The position numbers and the translations under genes are program-made. Below the pieces are notes generated by a model. That model had not been told where the DNA came from. It ran no database searches and was given only the letters and a program-made list of their open reading frames with translations. Below are positions 11,838-23,032 of a stretch of DNA of 64,000 bases, piece by piece. Origin of the DNA: Haematobia irritans (Eukaryota; Arthropoda; Insecta; Diptera; Muscidae); NCBI RefSeq assembly GCF_050003625.1, contig NC_134398.1:24521211-24585210 (forward strand). Reading direction: 5' to 3'. Each line of letters opens with the position of its first letter. Within the stretch, counting starts at the first letter, position 1.

Positions 11838-12798
11838 TATAGGAAAAAAGTTCATGAGAATTTTCCTTTTGATAAAGTTAATGGAACATTTCCTATAGAA
11901 AAAAATTAAAGTTCATTGAACTTTTTATACAAAACGTTTACTCTAGAAAAAAATTAATTAATCTTTTCAACATACATTGACTTTTTTCTAAAGATGGATT
12001 TTCCTAAGGAAATTTTTCTATAAAAAAATCGTATAGAAGAAGCTCATGGAAGTTTTATTACCGAACAAAGTTCGTTGGAGGTTTCACTGTAGGCAAAAAT
12101 TTATAGAACAGAAAAGTTTGCTCAACTCTTATAGAAATCTTACATTCAAAATTTATTAACCATTTTTTTGTGATAGATTATAACAAGTGGTTAAAGTTTT
12201 CGAAAATTTCCTTCCAATTAATACGAAAAGTTGTCCATTGCTCTAAAACATATTTGCTCAAAGTTAGAGAGAAAACTTTTGATGGATGATTTGATTTTTT
12301 AATTTTTTTTTTTTTGAATTCTTCATCTTATAAACTTAAAGTTTCATCCTGCACAAACAGTTTTGCTAAAGATAAGGATTGTAAGTTTTGCTTCATCTCG
12401 ATTATGACAAACAAAAAGTTTTGGTTATATTTTTTGCTTGGAAACCCTCTTCACCATAATGCCACCAGCAGCCTTCAAAGTTTTGTTGTTTTTGTTTTTT
12501 TTTTTTTTCTTTATAATATCCTGTAATCTATCAAAGACATGACAAACATAATTGAATATTGTTTCATGTTGAATGTTTTTTGTTGCCATCGTAGCTGTCG
12601 TTGGCTTTTGTTTTCTGTACATCTTGTTAACACTTTCAAGTGAGAACAGAAAAAAAGGATTTTTTTTGTTTGTTTTACTGTTATGATGTGGGGAAGATTC
12701 CCCCTTACTTACAAAAAGGACCTTTTAGTTGTTGCTTAGCTTAATACGAAATTGTTGAGTTATAGTTATTGTGGCATAACAATCTCCAACAAACCAAC
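11838..12798. other. Low-copy AT-rich spacer
   Basis: No recognised gene. Positions 11850-12130 contain repeated words such as CATGGAAGTTTTA, GAACTTT and CTATAGAAAAAA. They look like very decayed copies of another tandem repeat. T-rich runs occur at 12290-12315 and 12490-12510. The small open frames here overlap those runs. Confidence 0.4.
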
Positions 12799-15700
12799 CA
12801 GTGTTGCCAATATTGGGGATTTTCGCACAAAAATGGGGATTTTTTTCTGTGTATGGGGACCAAAATTTTTCATTTAGGGACTTGATGGGGGAATTTTCAG
12901 AAATATTCAAAAACGATTTACACAGTCGGTAGGATAAGAGGTACTTTATAAATAAAAATACAATTTTGACAAAATTTTCTATAGAAATAAAATTTTGACA
13001 AAATTTTCTATAGAAATAAAATTTTGACAAAATTTTCTATAGAAATAAAATTTTGACAAAATTTTTCTATAGAAATAAAATTTTGATAAAATCTTCAATA
13101 GAAATAAAATTTTGACAACATTTTCTATAGAAATAAAATTTTGACAAAATTTTCTATAGAAATAAAATTTTGACAAAATTTTCTATAGAAATAAAATGTT
13201 GGGAAAATTTTCTATAGATATAAAATTTTGACATTTTCTATAGAAATAAAATTTTGTCAAAATTTTCTATAGCAATAAAATTTTGACAAAAATTTCAATA
13301 GAAATAAAATTTTGTCAAAATTTTCGATAGAAACAAAATTTGTCAAAATTTTCTTTAGAAATAAAATTTTGACAAAATTTTCTATAGAAATAAAATTTTG
13401 GGAAAATTTTCTATAGAAATGAAATTTTGACAAAATGTTCTAAAGAAATAAAATTGTGACAAAATTTTCAATAGTAATAAATTTTTGACAAAATTTTCTA
13501 TAGAAATAAAGTTTTTACAAAATTTTCTATAGAAATAAAATTTTGACAAAATTTTCTGTAGAAATAACATTTTGACAAAATTTTTCTATAGAAATAAAAT
13601 TTTGACAAAATTTTCTATAGAATGAAAATTTTGACATTTTCTATAGATATAGAATTTTGTCAAAATTTTCTATAGAAATAAAATTTTTACAAAAATTTTC
13701 TATAGAAATACTATTTTGACAAAATTTTCTATAGAAATAAAAGTTTGACAAAATTTTCTATAGAAATAAAATTTTGACAAAATTTTTCTATAGAAATAAA
13801 ATTTTGACAAAAATTTCTATAAAAATAAAATTTTGACAAAATTTTCTATAGAAATAAAATTTTTACAAAAATTTGCTATAGAAATAAAATTTTGACAAAA
13901 TGTTCTATAGCAAAAAAGTTTTGACAAAATTTTCTATAAAAATAAAATTTTGACAAAATTTTCTATAGAACTAAAATTTTGACACAATTTTCTATAGAAA
14001 TAAAATTTTGACAAAATTATCTATGAAATAGAAATTGTGAAAAAATTTTCTATAGTAATAAAATTTTTACAAAAATTTTCTATAGAAATAAAATTTTGAC
14101 AAAATTTTCTATAGAAATAAAATTTTGACAAAATTTTCTATAAAAATAAAGTTTTGTCAAAATTTTCTATAGAAATAAAATGTTGACAAAAATTTCTATA
14201 AAAATAAAATTTTGACAAAATTTTCTATAGAAATAAAATTTTGACAAAATTTTCTATAGAAATAAAATTTTGACAAAATTTTCTATAGCAATAAAGTTTT
14301 GACAAAATTTTCTATAGAAATAAAATTTTGACACAATTTTCTATAGAAATAAAATTTTGACACAATTTTCTACAGAAATAAAATTTTGACAAAATTATCT
14401 ATGAAATAGAAATTGCGAAAAATTTTCTATAGTAATAAAATTTTTACAAAAATTTCTATAGAAATAAAATTTTGACAAAATTTTCTATAGAAATAAAATT
14501 TTGACAAACTTTTCTATAGAAATAAAATTTTGACAAAATTTTCAATGGAAATAAATTTTTGACAAAATTTTCTATAGAAACAAAATTTTAACAAGATTTT
14601 CTATAGAAATAAAATTTTGACAAAATTTTCAATAGAAATAAAATTTTGATAAAATTTTCAATAGAAATAAAATTTGGACAAAATTTTCAATAGGAATAAA
14701 ATTTTGACAAAATTTTCTATAGAAATAAAATTTTGACAAAATTTTCTATAGAAATAAAATTTTGATAAAATTTTCAATAGAAATAAAATTTTGACAACAT
14801 TTTCTATAGAAATAAAATTTTGTCAAAATTTTCTATAGAAATAAAATTTTGAAAAAATTTTCTATAGCAATAAAGTTTTGACAAAATTTTCTATAGAAAT
14901 AAAATTTTGACACAATTTTCTATAGAAATAAAATTTTGACAAAATTATCTATGAAATAAAAATTGTGAAAAATTTTCTATAGTAATAAAATTTTTACAAA
15001 AATTTTCTATAGAAATAAAATTTGGACAAAATTTTCAATAGGAATAAAATTTTGACAAAATTTTCTATAGAAATAAAATTTTGACAAAATTTTCCATAGA
15101 AATAAAATTTTGAAAAAATTTTCTATAGAAATAAAATTTTGACACAATATTCTATAGAAATAAAATTTTGACAAAATTTTCAATAGAGATAAAATTTTGA
15201 TAAAATTTTCAATAGAAATAAAATTTTGACAAAATTTTCAATAGGAATAAAATTTTGACAAAATTTTCTATAGAAATAAAATTTTGACAAAATTTTCTAT
15301 AGAAATAACATTTTGACAAAATTTTCTATAGAAACAATATTTTAACAAAATATTCTATAGAAATAAAATTTTGACAAAATTTTCAATAGAAATAAAATTT
15401 TGATAAAATTTTCAATAGAAATAAAATTTTGACAAAATTTTCAATAGGAATAAAATTTTGACAAAATTTTCTATAGAAATAAAATTTTGACAAAATTTTC
15501 CATAGAAATAAAATTTTGACAAAATTTTCTATAGAAATAAAATTTTGACAAAATTTTCTATAGAAATAAAATTTTGACAAAATTTTCTATAGCAATAAAG
15601 TTTTGACAAAATTTTCTATAGAAATAAAATTTTGACACAATTTTCTATAGAAATAAAATTTTGACACAATTTTCTACAGAAATAAAATTTTGACAAAATT

Positions 15701-17994
15701 ATCTATGAAATAGAAATTGCGAAAAATTTTCTATAGTAATAAAATTTTTACAAAAATTTTCTATAGAAATAAAATTTTGACAAAATTTTCTATAGAAATA
15801 AAATTTTGACAAACTTTTCTATAGAAATAAAATTTTGACAAAATTTTCAATGGAAATAAATTTTTGACAAAATTTTCTATAGAAACAAAATTTTAACAAA
15901 ATTTTCTATAGAAATAAAATTTTGACAAAATTTTCAATAGAAATAAAATTTTGATAAAATTTTCAATAGAAATAAAATTTGGACAAAATTTTCAATAGGA
16001 ATAAAATTTTGACAAAATTTTCTATAGAAATAAAATTTTGACAAAAATTTCCATAGAAATAAAATTTTGAAAAAATTTTCTATAGAAATAAAATTTTGAC
16101 AAAATTTTCTATAGAAATAAAATTTTGTCAAAATTTTCTATAGAAATAAAATTTTGAAAAAATTTTCTATAGCAATAAAGTTTTGACAAAATTTTCTATA
16201 GAAATAAAATTTTGACACAATTTTCTATAGAAATAAAATTTTGACAAAATTATCTATGAAATAAAAATTGTGAAAAATTTTCTATAGTAATAAAATTTTT
16301 ACAAAAATTTTCTATAGAAATAAAATTTGGACAAAATTTTCAATAGGAATAAAATTTTGACAAAATTTTCTATAGAAATAAAATTTTGACAAAATTTTCC
16401 ATAGAAATAAAATTTTGAAAAAATTTTCTATAGAAATAAAATTTTGACACAATATTCTATAGAAATAAAATTTTGACAAAATTTTCAATAGAGATAAAAT
16501 TTTGATAAAATTTTCAATAGAAATAAAATTTTGACAAAATTTTCAATAGGAATAAAATTTTGACAAAATTGTCTATAGAAATAAAATTTTGACAAAATTT
16601 TCTATAGAAATAACATTTTGACAAAATTTTCTATAGAAACAATATTTTAACAAAATATTCTATAGAAATAAAATTTTGACAAAATTTTCAATAGAAATAA
16701 AATTTTGATAAAATTTTCAATAGAAATAAAATTTTGACAAAATTTTCAATAGGAATAAAATTTTGACAAAATTTTCTATAGAAATAAAATTTTGACAAAA
16801 TTTTCCATAGAAATAAAATTTTGAAAAAATTTTCTATAGAAATAAAATTTTGTCAAAATTTTCTATAGAAATAAAATTTTGACACAATTTTCTATAGAAA
16901 TAAAATTTTGACAAAATTTTCTATAGAAATAAAATTTTGACAAAATTTTCTATAGAAATAACATTTTGACAAAATTTTCTATAGAAACAAAATTTTAACA
17001 GAATATTCTATAGAAATAAAATTTTGACAAAATTTTCAATAGAAATAAAATTTTGATAAAATTTTCAATAGAAATAAAATTTTGACAAAATTTTCAATAG
17101 GAATAAAATTTTGACAAAATTTTCTATAGAAATAAAATTTTGACAAAATTTTCCATAGAAATAAAATTTTGAAAAAATTTTCTATAGAAATAAAATTTTG
17201 ACAAAATTTTCAATAGAAATAAAATTTTGATAAAATTTTCTATAGAAATAAAATTTTGACAAAATTATCTATGAAATAAAAATTGTGAAAAATTTTCTAT
17301 AGTAATAAAATTTTTACAAAACTTTTCTATAGAAATAAAATTTTGACAAAATTTTCTATAGAAATAAAATTTTGACAAAATTTTCTATAGAAATAACATT
17401 TTGACAAAATTTTCTATAGAAACAAAATTTTAACAGAATTTTCTATAGAAATAAAATTTTGTCAAAATTTTCTATAGAAATAAAATTTTGTCAAAATTTT
17501 CTATAGAAATAAAATTTTGACAAAATTTTCTATAGAAATAAATTTTTGACAAAATTTTCTATAGAAATAAAATTTTGACAACATTTTCTATAGAAATAAA
17601 ATTTTATCAAAATTTTCTATAGATATGCAGTGCTTATATATGAGTGCTTCGCATTTTCTCGTCAGTAAATGACCTCTCTTTAAGCCCAGGTTGAACGGCG
17701 TTGCACAACTTTAATTCATCGTAAAATTAGAATTATAGCTAAGACACAAATCACAACTATAACTCATGAATTTATCTTCACAATCTTTCCCAATTGGGGG
17801 GTATATAAGCTTCGGACGCCGGAAGCCTTTTTAAAGCAAGAAGTGATAAATTTGAATTTCCCTCAACTACCTAAATCTAATTGACCCTAGATTAATCAAA
17901 AATTTATTTTTCCAAAAAAAAGTTAATAAAAAATTCATTGAGGATTTTAGTTAAAATTGGGGGGACAAAATCCAGACAACTATTGGCAACACAG
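12799..17994. mobile_element. Candidate hAT-like non-autonomous element carrying a 29-bp array
   Basis: The left end CAGTGTTGCCAATA (12799-12812) is matched by the right end TATTGGCAACACAG (17981-17994), an inverted repeat of 14 bases with one mismatch. CAGTGTTGCC-type termini are common in hAT elements. Inside the left end is TTGGGGATTTTCGC, then AAAAATGGGGATTTTT, and inside the right end TTTTAGTTAAAATTGGGGGG. About 90% of the 5.2-kb interior is the minisatellite block at 12,957-17,625. The 8-bp flanks (AAACCAAC and CTTGCTAC) do not match, so insertion as one unit is not proved. No transposase is encoded. Confidence 0.55.
12957..17625 (+). repeat. 29-bp minisatellite array, block 3 (largest)
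   Basis: About 160 head-to-tail units in the plus orientation. Higher-order repeats are precise. The variant ATCTATGAAATA followed by (G/A)AAATTG, with its ATAGTAATAAAATTTTTACA neighbour, starts at 14023, 14401, 14951, 15705, 16256 and 17271. The steps 14401 to 15705 and 14951 to 16256 are 1304 and 1305 bp (45 units); 16256 to 17271 is 1015 bp (35 units); 14023 to 14401 is 378 bp (13 units plus one base). Shared substitutions show whole multi-unit segments were duplicated recently. The array starts just after AAGAGGTACTTTATAAATAA and ends at ATAGATATGCAGTGC. Confidence 0.95.
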
Positions 17995-18292
17995 CTTGCT
18001 ACGAAACTTTTCCATTCTCTCATAATATGTTTCAGCTATATAAAATATAGCTTTGTAAACAATGGAAGAAAAATAATTTTTTTGTAAAGCATGAATGGAT
18101 GGAGTGAAATGGAAAAGAAGCAACAAAGAATCATATACGTCACACATAATATATTAGCCAAGTTGGCAGATATGGTTTTTCTGTATGATAAGCTTTTGAA
18201 GGTTTGAAAGTTGAAGCAACGAAACAAGGGAATAAAAAGAGTGGTAAAGATTTAAGAGACCTCATGTTTATAGGAGATCCTGATCGGCTTGT
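17626..18292. other. Spacer with a possible old SINE piece and the right end of the 12.8-18.0 kb element
   Basis: Positions 17640-17710 (TGAGTGCTTCGC, then AAATGACCTCTCTTTAAGCC and GAACGGCGTTGCACAACTTT) weakly resemble the body of the SINE at 32.7-33.0 kb (TGAGTGCTGCCC, GACCTCCTTTTTATAGCC, GAACGGCGTTACACATTGC). It may be an old or divergent SINE copy in the same orientation. After 17,995 the DNA is unremarkable AT-rich sequence with no gene recognised. Confidence 0.35.
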
Positions 18293-19452
18293 CACAAAAT
18301 TTTCTATAGAAATAAAATTAAATTGATAAAAATTGACAAAATTTTCTACAGAAATAAAATGTTGACAAAATTTTCTTTAGAAATAAAATTTTGACAAAAT
18401 TTTCAATAAAAATAAAATCTTGACAAAATTTTCTATAGAAATAAAATTTTGACAAAATTTTTTATAGAAATAAATTTTAATAAAATTTTCAATAGAAATA
18501 AAATCTTGACAAAATTTTCAATAGAAATAAAATTTTGACAATATTTTCTATAGAAATAAAATTTTGACAAAATTGTCTATAGAAATAAAATTTTGACAAA
18601 ATTTTCTATAGAAATAAAATTTTAATAAAATGTTCTACAGAAAAAAAATTTTGACAAAATTTTCTATAGAAATAAAATTTTGACAAAATTTTCTACAGAA
18701 ATAAAATTTTGACAAAATCTTCTACAGAAATAAAATTTTGACAAAATTTTCTATAGAAATAAAATTTTGACAAAAATTTCTATAGAAATAAAATTTTGAC
18801 AAAATTTTCTATAGAAATAAAATTTTAAGAAAATTTTCTATAGAAATAAAATTTTAAGAAAATTTTCTATAGAAATAAAATTTTGACAAAATTTTCTATA
18901 GAAATAAAATTTTGACAAAATTTTCTATAGAAATAAAATTTTAATAAAATGTTCTACAGAAAAAAATTTTTGACAAAATTTTCTATAGAAATAAAATTTT
19001 GACAAAATTTTCTATAGAAATAAAATTTTGACAAAATCTTCTACAGAAATAAAATTTTGACAAAATTTTCTATAGAAATAAAATTTTGACAAAATTTTCT
19101 ATAGAAATAAAATTTTGACAAAATTTTCTATAGAAATAAAATTTTAAGAAAATTTTCTATAGAAATAAAATTTTAAGAAAATTTTCTATAGAAATAAAAT
19201 TTTGACAAAATATTCTATAGAAATAAAATTTTGTCAATATTTTCTATAGAAATAAAATTTTGATCAAATGTTCTACAGAAAAATTGTTTTTGACAACATT
19301 GTGTATAGAAATAAAATTTTGACAAAATTTTCTATAGAAATAAAATTTTGACAAAATTTTCTATGGAAATAAAATTTTGACAAAATTTTCTATAGAAATA
19401 AAATTTTAAGAAAATTTTCTATAGAAATAAAATTTTGACAAAATTTTCTATA
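18293..19452 (+). repeat. 29-bp minisatellite array, block 4
   Basis: About 40 plus-orientation units beginning abruptly after GATCGGCTTGTC and ending at TTCTATATTTTGTAAATTG. A higher-order repeat of 319 bp (11 units) is marked by TGTTCTACAGAAAAAAA at 18631 and 18950. The TTTTAAGAAAATTTTC variant occurs as neighbouring pairs at about 18820/18850 and 19142/19171, again about 320 bp apart. Confidence 0.94.
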
Positions 19453-19607
19453 TTTTGTAAATTGTCCGTCCTAAAATTTAGGTTGTGTAATCTTTAATAT
19501 CACAATTTTTAATTTTTAATAATTTTTTCAGTGTAAATAGTGTCTTATTTTTTTAATTGCTTCCCTTACCTGCCTCCTATTTAAATGCTGTCTCAATTCC
19601 ACCCTTT
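19453..19607. other. Short AT-rich spacer
   Basis: Nothing recognised between the array edge and the piggyBac-like MITE. TTTTCAGTGTAAATAG near 19526 resembles a transposon-end motif but has no partner. Confidence 0.3.
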
Positions 19608-19611
19608 TTAA

Positions 19612-19857
19612 CCCTCTAATGCCCAATCGCGCCTTCTGGGCGGGCTTCATTTAATAAGGAAGCTTTTAGTAAAACACACCTTAAGACAACAAAAATGGGT
19701 AAAATAAAAAGAAAACTCAGTTTACACTGTTCAAGAGGCTTTGCAGCATATACTGAATTTTACCGTATAAATTTTTCTTGTTTAGTTTTCTAGCTTTTTT
19801 GTCGTTAACATTGAAAATTTAATCAGCTGGCAAAAAAAAAATTGGGGCATTAGAGGG
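19612..19857. mobile_element. piggyBac-like MITE flanked by TTAA
   Basis: The left end CCCTCTAATGCCCAA starts at 19612 and the right end TTGGGGCATTAGAGGG finishes at 19857; they are inverted copies apart from one extra base. Both are flanked directly by TTAA (19608-19611 and 19858-19861). A TTAA target with termini beginning CCC is the hallmark of piggyBac elements. At 246 bp with no open frame it must be mobilised in trans. No source transposase is in this window. Confidence 0.85.
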
Positions 19858-19861
19858 TTAA

Positions 19862-20655
19862 ATCACCAAACCATACCTAAACATCCCTCATTCGCAGTTT
19901 TCATACTTATATGTCTGGTGCCATGTTATTCAAGCCAACCAACGTATATGTTATAGGAATGTAAGTACACGTAGGTCTTTCTGACTGTGTCTGCTAAGAG
20001 ATCCTCATAAATCACAGTCACTCATGTTTTGTTATAAGTATTGCGGATATGTTGGAGAGGTGCTGAGTTCGAGTGGATGCTGCCTGCCGGATGCTGAGCA
20101 AAGAAAAAACACAAACAGACAAGAGGGGGACAGAAGAGTGTTTCCCCACTAGAGTATTTCCCCATTTCTCCCACTTGTTCTGACTGTAATGATGAAGTAG
20201 CAAAACTTCCTTTAAAAACACTTAATGTTATGACACCTTTTCACACAAAAAAAAAAACACTACGAAAACTGGCGAGGATGTTATAAAAATAAAACATAAA
20301 AAGAATAAAAGGTTGAAACAAAGATATTTTAGGGTGTCATTGTTTTGTGTTTTTTCTTGAACTACAATCTAAGCTCTCCGATGGGCGTTTGTTCACTTTA
20401 TCCTAACTGAAGAAAAATCTTTTCAAATAAAGAAGCAAGGGATCCATGAAATTCAGATAAAAGAAATAAACATTGTTTATTAGCTAGCGAGACCAAAAGT
20501 TAAAAAGAGGATATTTTTTGGTGTATGTACCCAAATTCCATTGGATAACGGCGAACAACAAAAATATTGGTCTTTCAATATCCAATATTAGTTTTGCTTT
20601 CATTTTATGATGATTTGTTTTTATCTTCTCTTTTGTATGTGGTGCTAATAAAGGA
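19862..20655. other. Low-copy spacer
   Basis: No recognisable gene. Open frames at 20,018-20,221 and 20,484-20,684 are short and lack known domains. An A-rich run is at 20,250-20,260. The sequence up to 20,655 precedes the target site of the array-bearing hAT-like element. Confidence 0.4.
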
Positions 20656-20663
20656 CCATGGAT

Positions 20664-23024
20664 CACGGTTGCCAACTGAACCAAAAATAATCAACCAAAA
20701 TGTGGAGAAATGTTTACCACAAAACTACCAAACAAACAAAAATATTACTTTGTAAAATTTTATTTCTATAGAAAATGTTATCAACATTTTATTTCTATAG
20801 AAGATTTTGTTAAAATTGTATAACTATAGAAAATTTTGTCCATATTTTATTTCTATAGAAAATTTTCTCAAAATTTAATTTCTGTAGAAAAATTTGTCAA
20901 TATTCTATTTCTATAGAAAATTTTGTCGAAATTTTATTTCTATAGAAAATTTTGTCGAAATTTTATTTTTATAGAAAATTTTGTCAAAATTTTGTTTCCA
21001 CATTTTTATTCTATAGAAAATTTTGTAAATTTTTTTTCTATCGAAAATTTTGTCAAAATTTTATTTTTGTAGAAAATCTGGTCAAAACTTTATTTCTATA
21101 GAAAATTTTGTCAAAATTTTATTTCTATAGAAAATTTTCTCAAATTTTAAATTCTGTAGAAAATCTGGTAAAAATTTTATTTCTATAGAAAATTTTGTCA
21201 ATATTTTATTTCTATAGATAATTTTGTCAAAATTATATTTCTATAAAAAATGGTTTCCATATTTTATTTCTATAGAAAATTTTGTCAAAATTTTATTTCT
21301 ATAGAAAATTTTGTCAAAATTTTATTTCTACAGAAAATGTTGTCAAAATTGTATTTCTATACAAAATTTTGTCAATTTTTTATAGAAAATTTTGTCCAAA
21401 TGTTATTTCTATAGAAAATTTTGTCAAATTTTTATTTTTATAGAAAATATTTTCCATATTTTATTTCTATAGAAAATTTTGTCCAAATGTTATTTCCATA
21501 TAAAATTTTGTCAAAATTTTATTTCTATAGAAAATTTTGTCAAAATTGTATTTCAATAGGAAATTTTGTCAAAATGTTTGCTTCTATAGAAAATTTTGTA
21601 AAAATTTTATTTCTATATAAAATTTTGTCAACATTTTATTTTTATAGAAAATTTTGTCAACATTTTATTACAATAGGAAATTTTGTCAAAATTTTTGCTT
21701 CTATAGAAAATTTTGTAAAAATTTTATTTCTATATAAAAGTTTGTAAAAATTTTATTTCTACAGAAAATTTTGCCAAAATTTTATTTCTATGGAAAATTT
21801 TGTCAAAATTTTATTTCTACAGAAAATTTTGTCTAAATTGTATATCTATATAAAATTTCGTCGACATTTTATTTTTATAGAAAATTTTGTCAAAATTTTA
21901 TTTCTATAGAAAATTTTGTCGAAATTTTAGTTTTATAGAAAATTTTGTCAAAATTTTATTTCCACATTTTATTTCTATAGAAAATTTTGTCCATTTTTTT
22001 TTCTATCAAAAATTTTGTCAGATTTTAATTTCTATAGAAAATCTGCTCAAAATTTCATTTCTATAGAAAATTTTGTCAAAATTTTATTTCTATACGAAAT
22101 TTTGTCAAAATTTTATTTCTATAGAAAATTTTCTCAAAATTTTATTTCTAAAGAAAAATTTTATTTCTATAGAAAGTTTTGTCAAAATTTTATTTCATTA
22201 GAAAATTTTGTCAATATTTTACTTCTATAGAAAATTTTGCCACAATTTTATTTCTATAGAAAATTTTGTCAGAATTTTATTTCTATAGAAAATTTTGTCA
22301 AAATTTTATTTCTATAGAAAATTTTGTCAAAATTTTATTTCTATAGAAGATTTTGTCGAAATTTTATTTTTATAGAAAATTTTGCCAAAATTTTATTTCT
22401 ATAGAAAATTTTGTCAAAATTTTATTTCCACATTTCATTTCTACAGAAAATTTTGTCCATATTTTATTTATACTAAAAATTTTGTCAATTTTTTCTCTAT
22501 CGAAAATTTTGTCTAAATTTAATTTGTGTAGAAAATCCGGTCAAAATTTTACTTCTATAGAAAATATTGTCAAAATTTTATTTCTATACAAAATTTTGTC
22601 CAAATGTTATTTCTATATAATATTTTGTCAAAATTTTATTTCTACAGAAAATTTTGTCAAAATTTTATTTCTATAGAAAATTTTGTCAAATTTTTTATAG
22701 AAGATTTTGTCCAAAGGTTATTTCTATACAAAATTTTGTCCAAATGTTATTTCTATATAAAATTTTGTCAAAATTTTATTTCTATAGAAAATTTTGTAAA
22801 AATTTTATTTCTATATAAAATTTTGTCAACATTTTATTTCTATTGAAAATTTTGTCAAAATTTAATTTGTATAGAACATTTTATCAAAATTTTATTTCCA
22901 CAGAAAATTTAGTCAAAATTTTATTTCCATAGAAAATTGTGCCAAAACGTTATTTCTACAGAAAATTTATGAAGTACCTCTTAGTTGGAGAAGAGTAAAA
23001 AATCTACCAACTGTGACAACCTTG
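20664..23024. mobile_element. hAT-like non-autonomous element carrying a 29-bp array, with 8-bp TSD
   Basis: The left terminus is CACGGTTGCCAACTG. The right terminus in reverse is CAAGGTTGTCACAGTTGG. They share CA-GGTTG-CA. Both ends are flanked by a perfect 8-bp duplication, CCATGGAT, at 20656-20663 and 23025-23032. An 8-bp target duplication and termini starting CA are hAT superfamily traits. Inside are about 90 bp of left unique sequence, the array at 20,754-22,970 and about 55 bp of right unique sequence (TATGAAGTACCTCTTAGTTG, then GAGAAGAGTAAAAAATCTACC). It encodes no transposase. The match of TSD and termini implies the 2.36-kb unit inserted as one element, although the array could have grown afterwards. 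Confidence 0.7.
20754..22970 (-). repeat. 29-bp minisatellite array, block 5 (inside hAT-like element)
   Basis: About 76 reverse-orientation units. A deletion variant in which TTTCCACATTTTATTTC joins two units occurs near 20,996, 21,960 and 22,427; the last two are 466 bp apart, close to 16 units. The segment around 21,480-21,600 is echoed at 22,590-22,800. Long frames such as 21,421-21,747 exist only because the once-per-87-bp TAG has mutated there. Confidence 0.93.
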
Positions 23025-23032
23025 CCATGGAT

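Noticed and set aside
12957..17625. CRISPR-like array of about 29-bp repeats
   Set aside because: Units are directly contiguous with no spacers, the sequence is eukaryotic, and no Cas genes are present.
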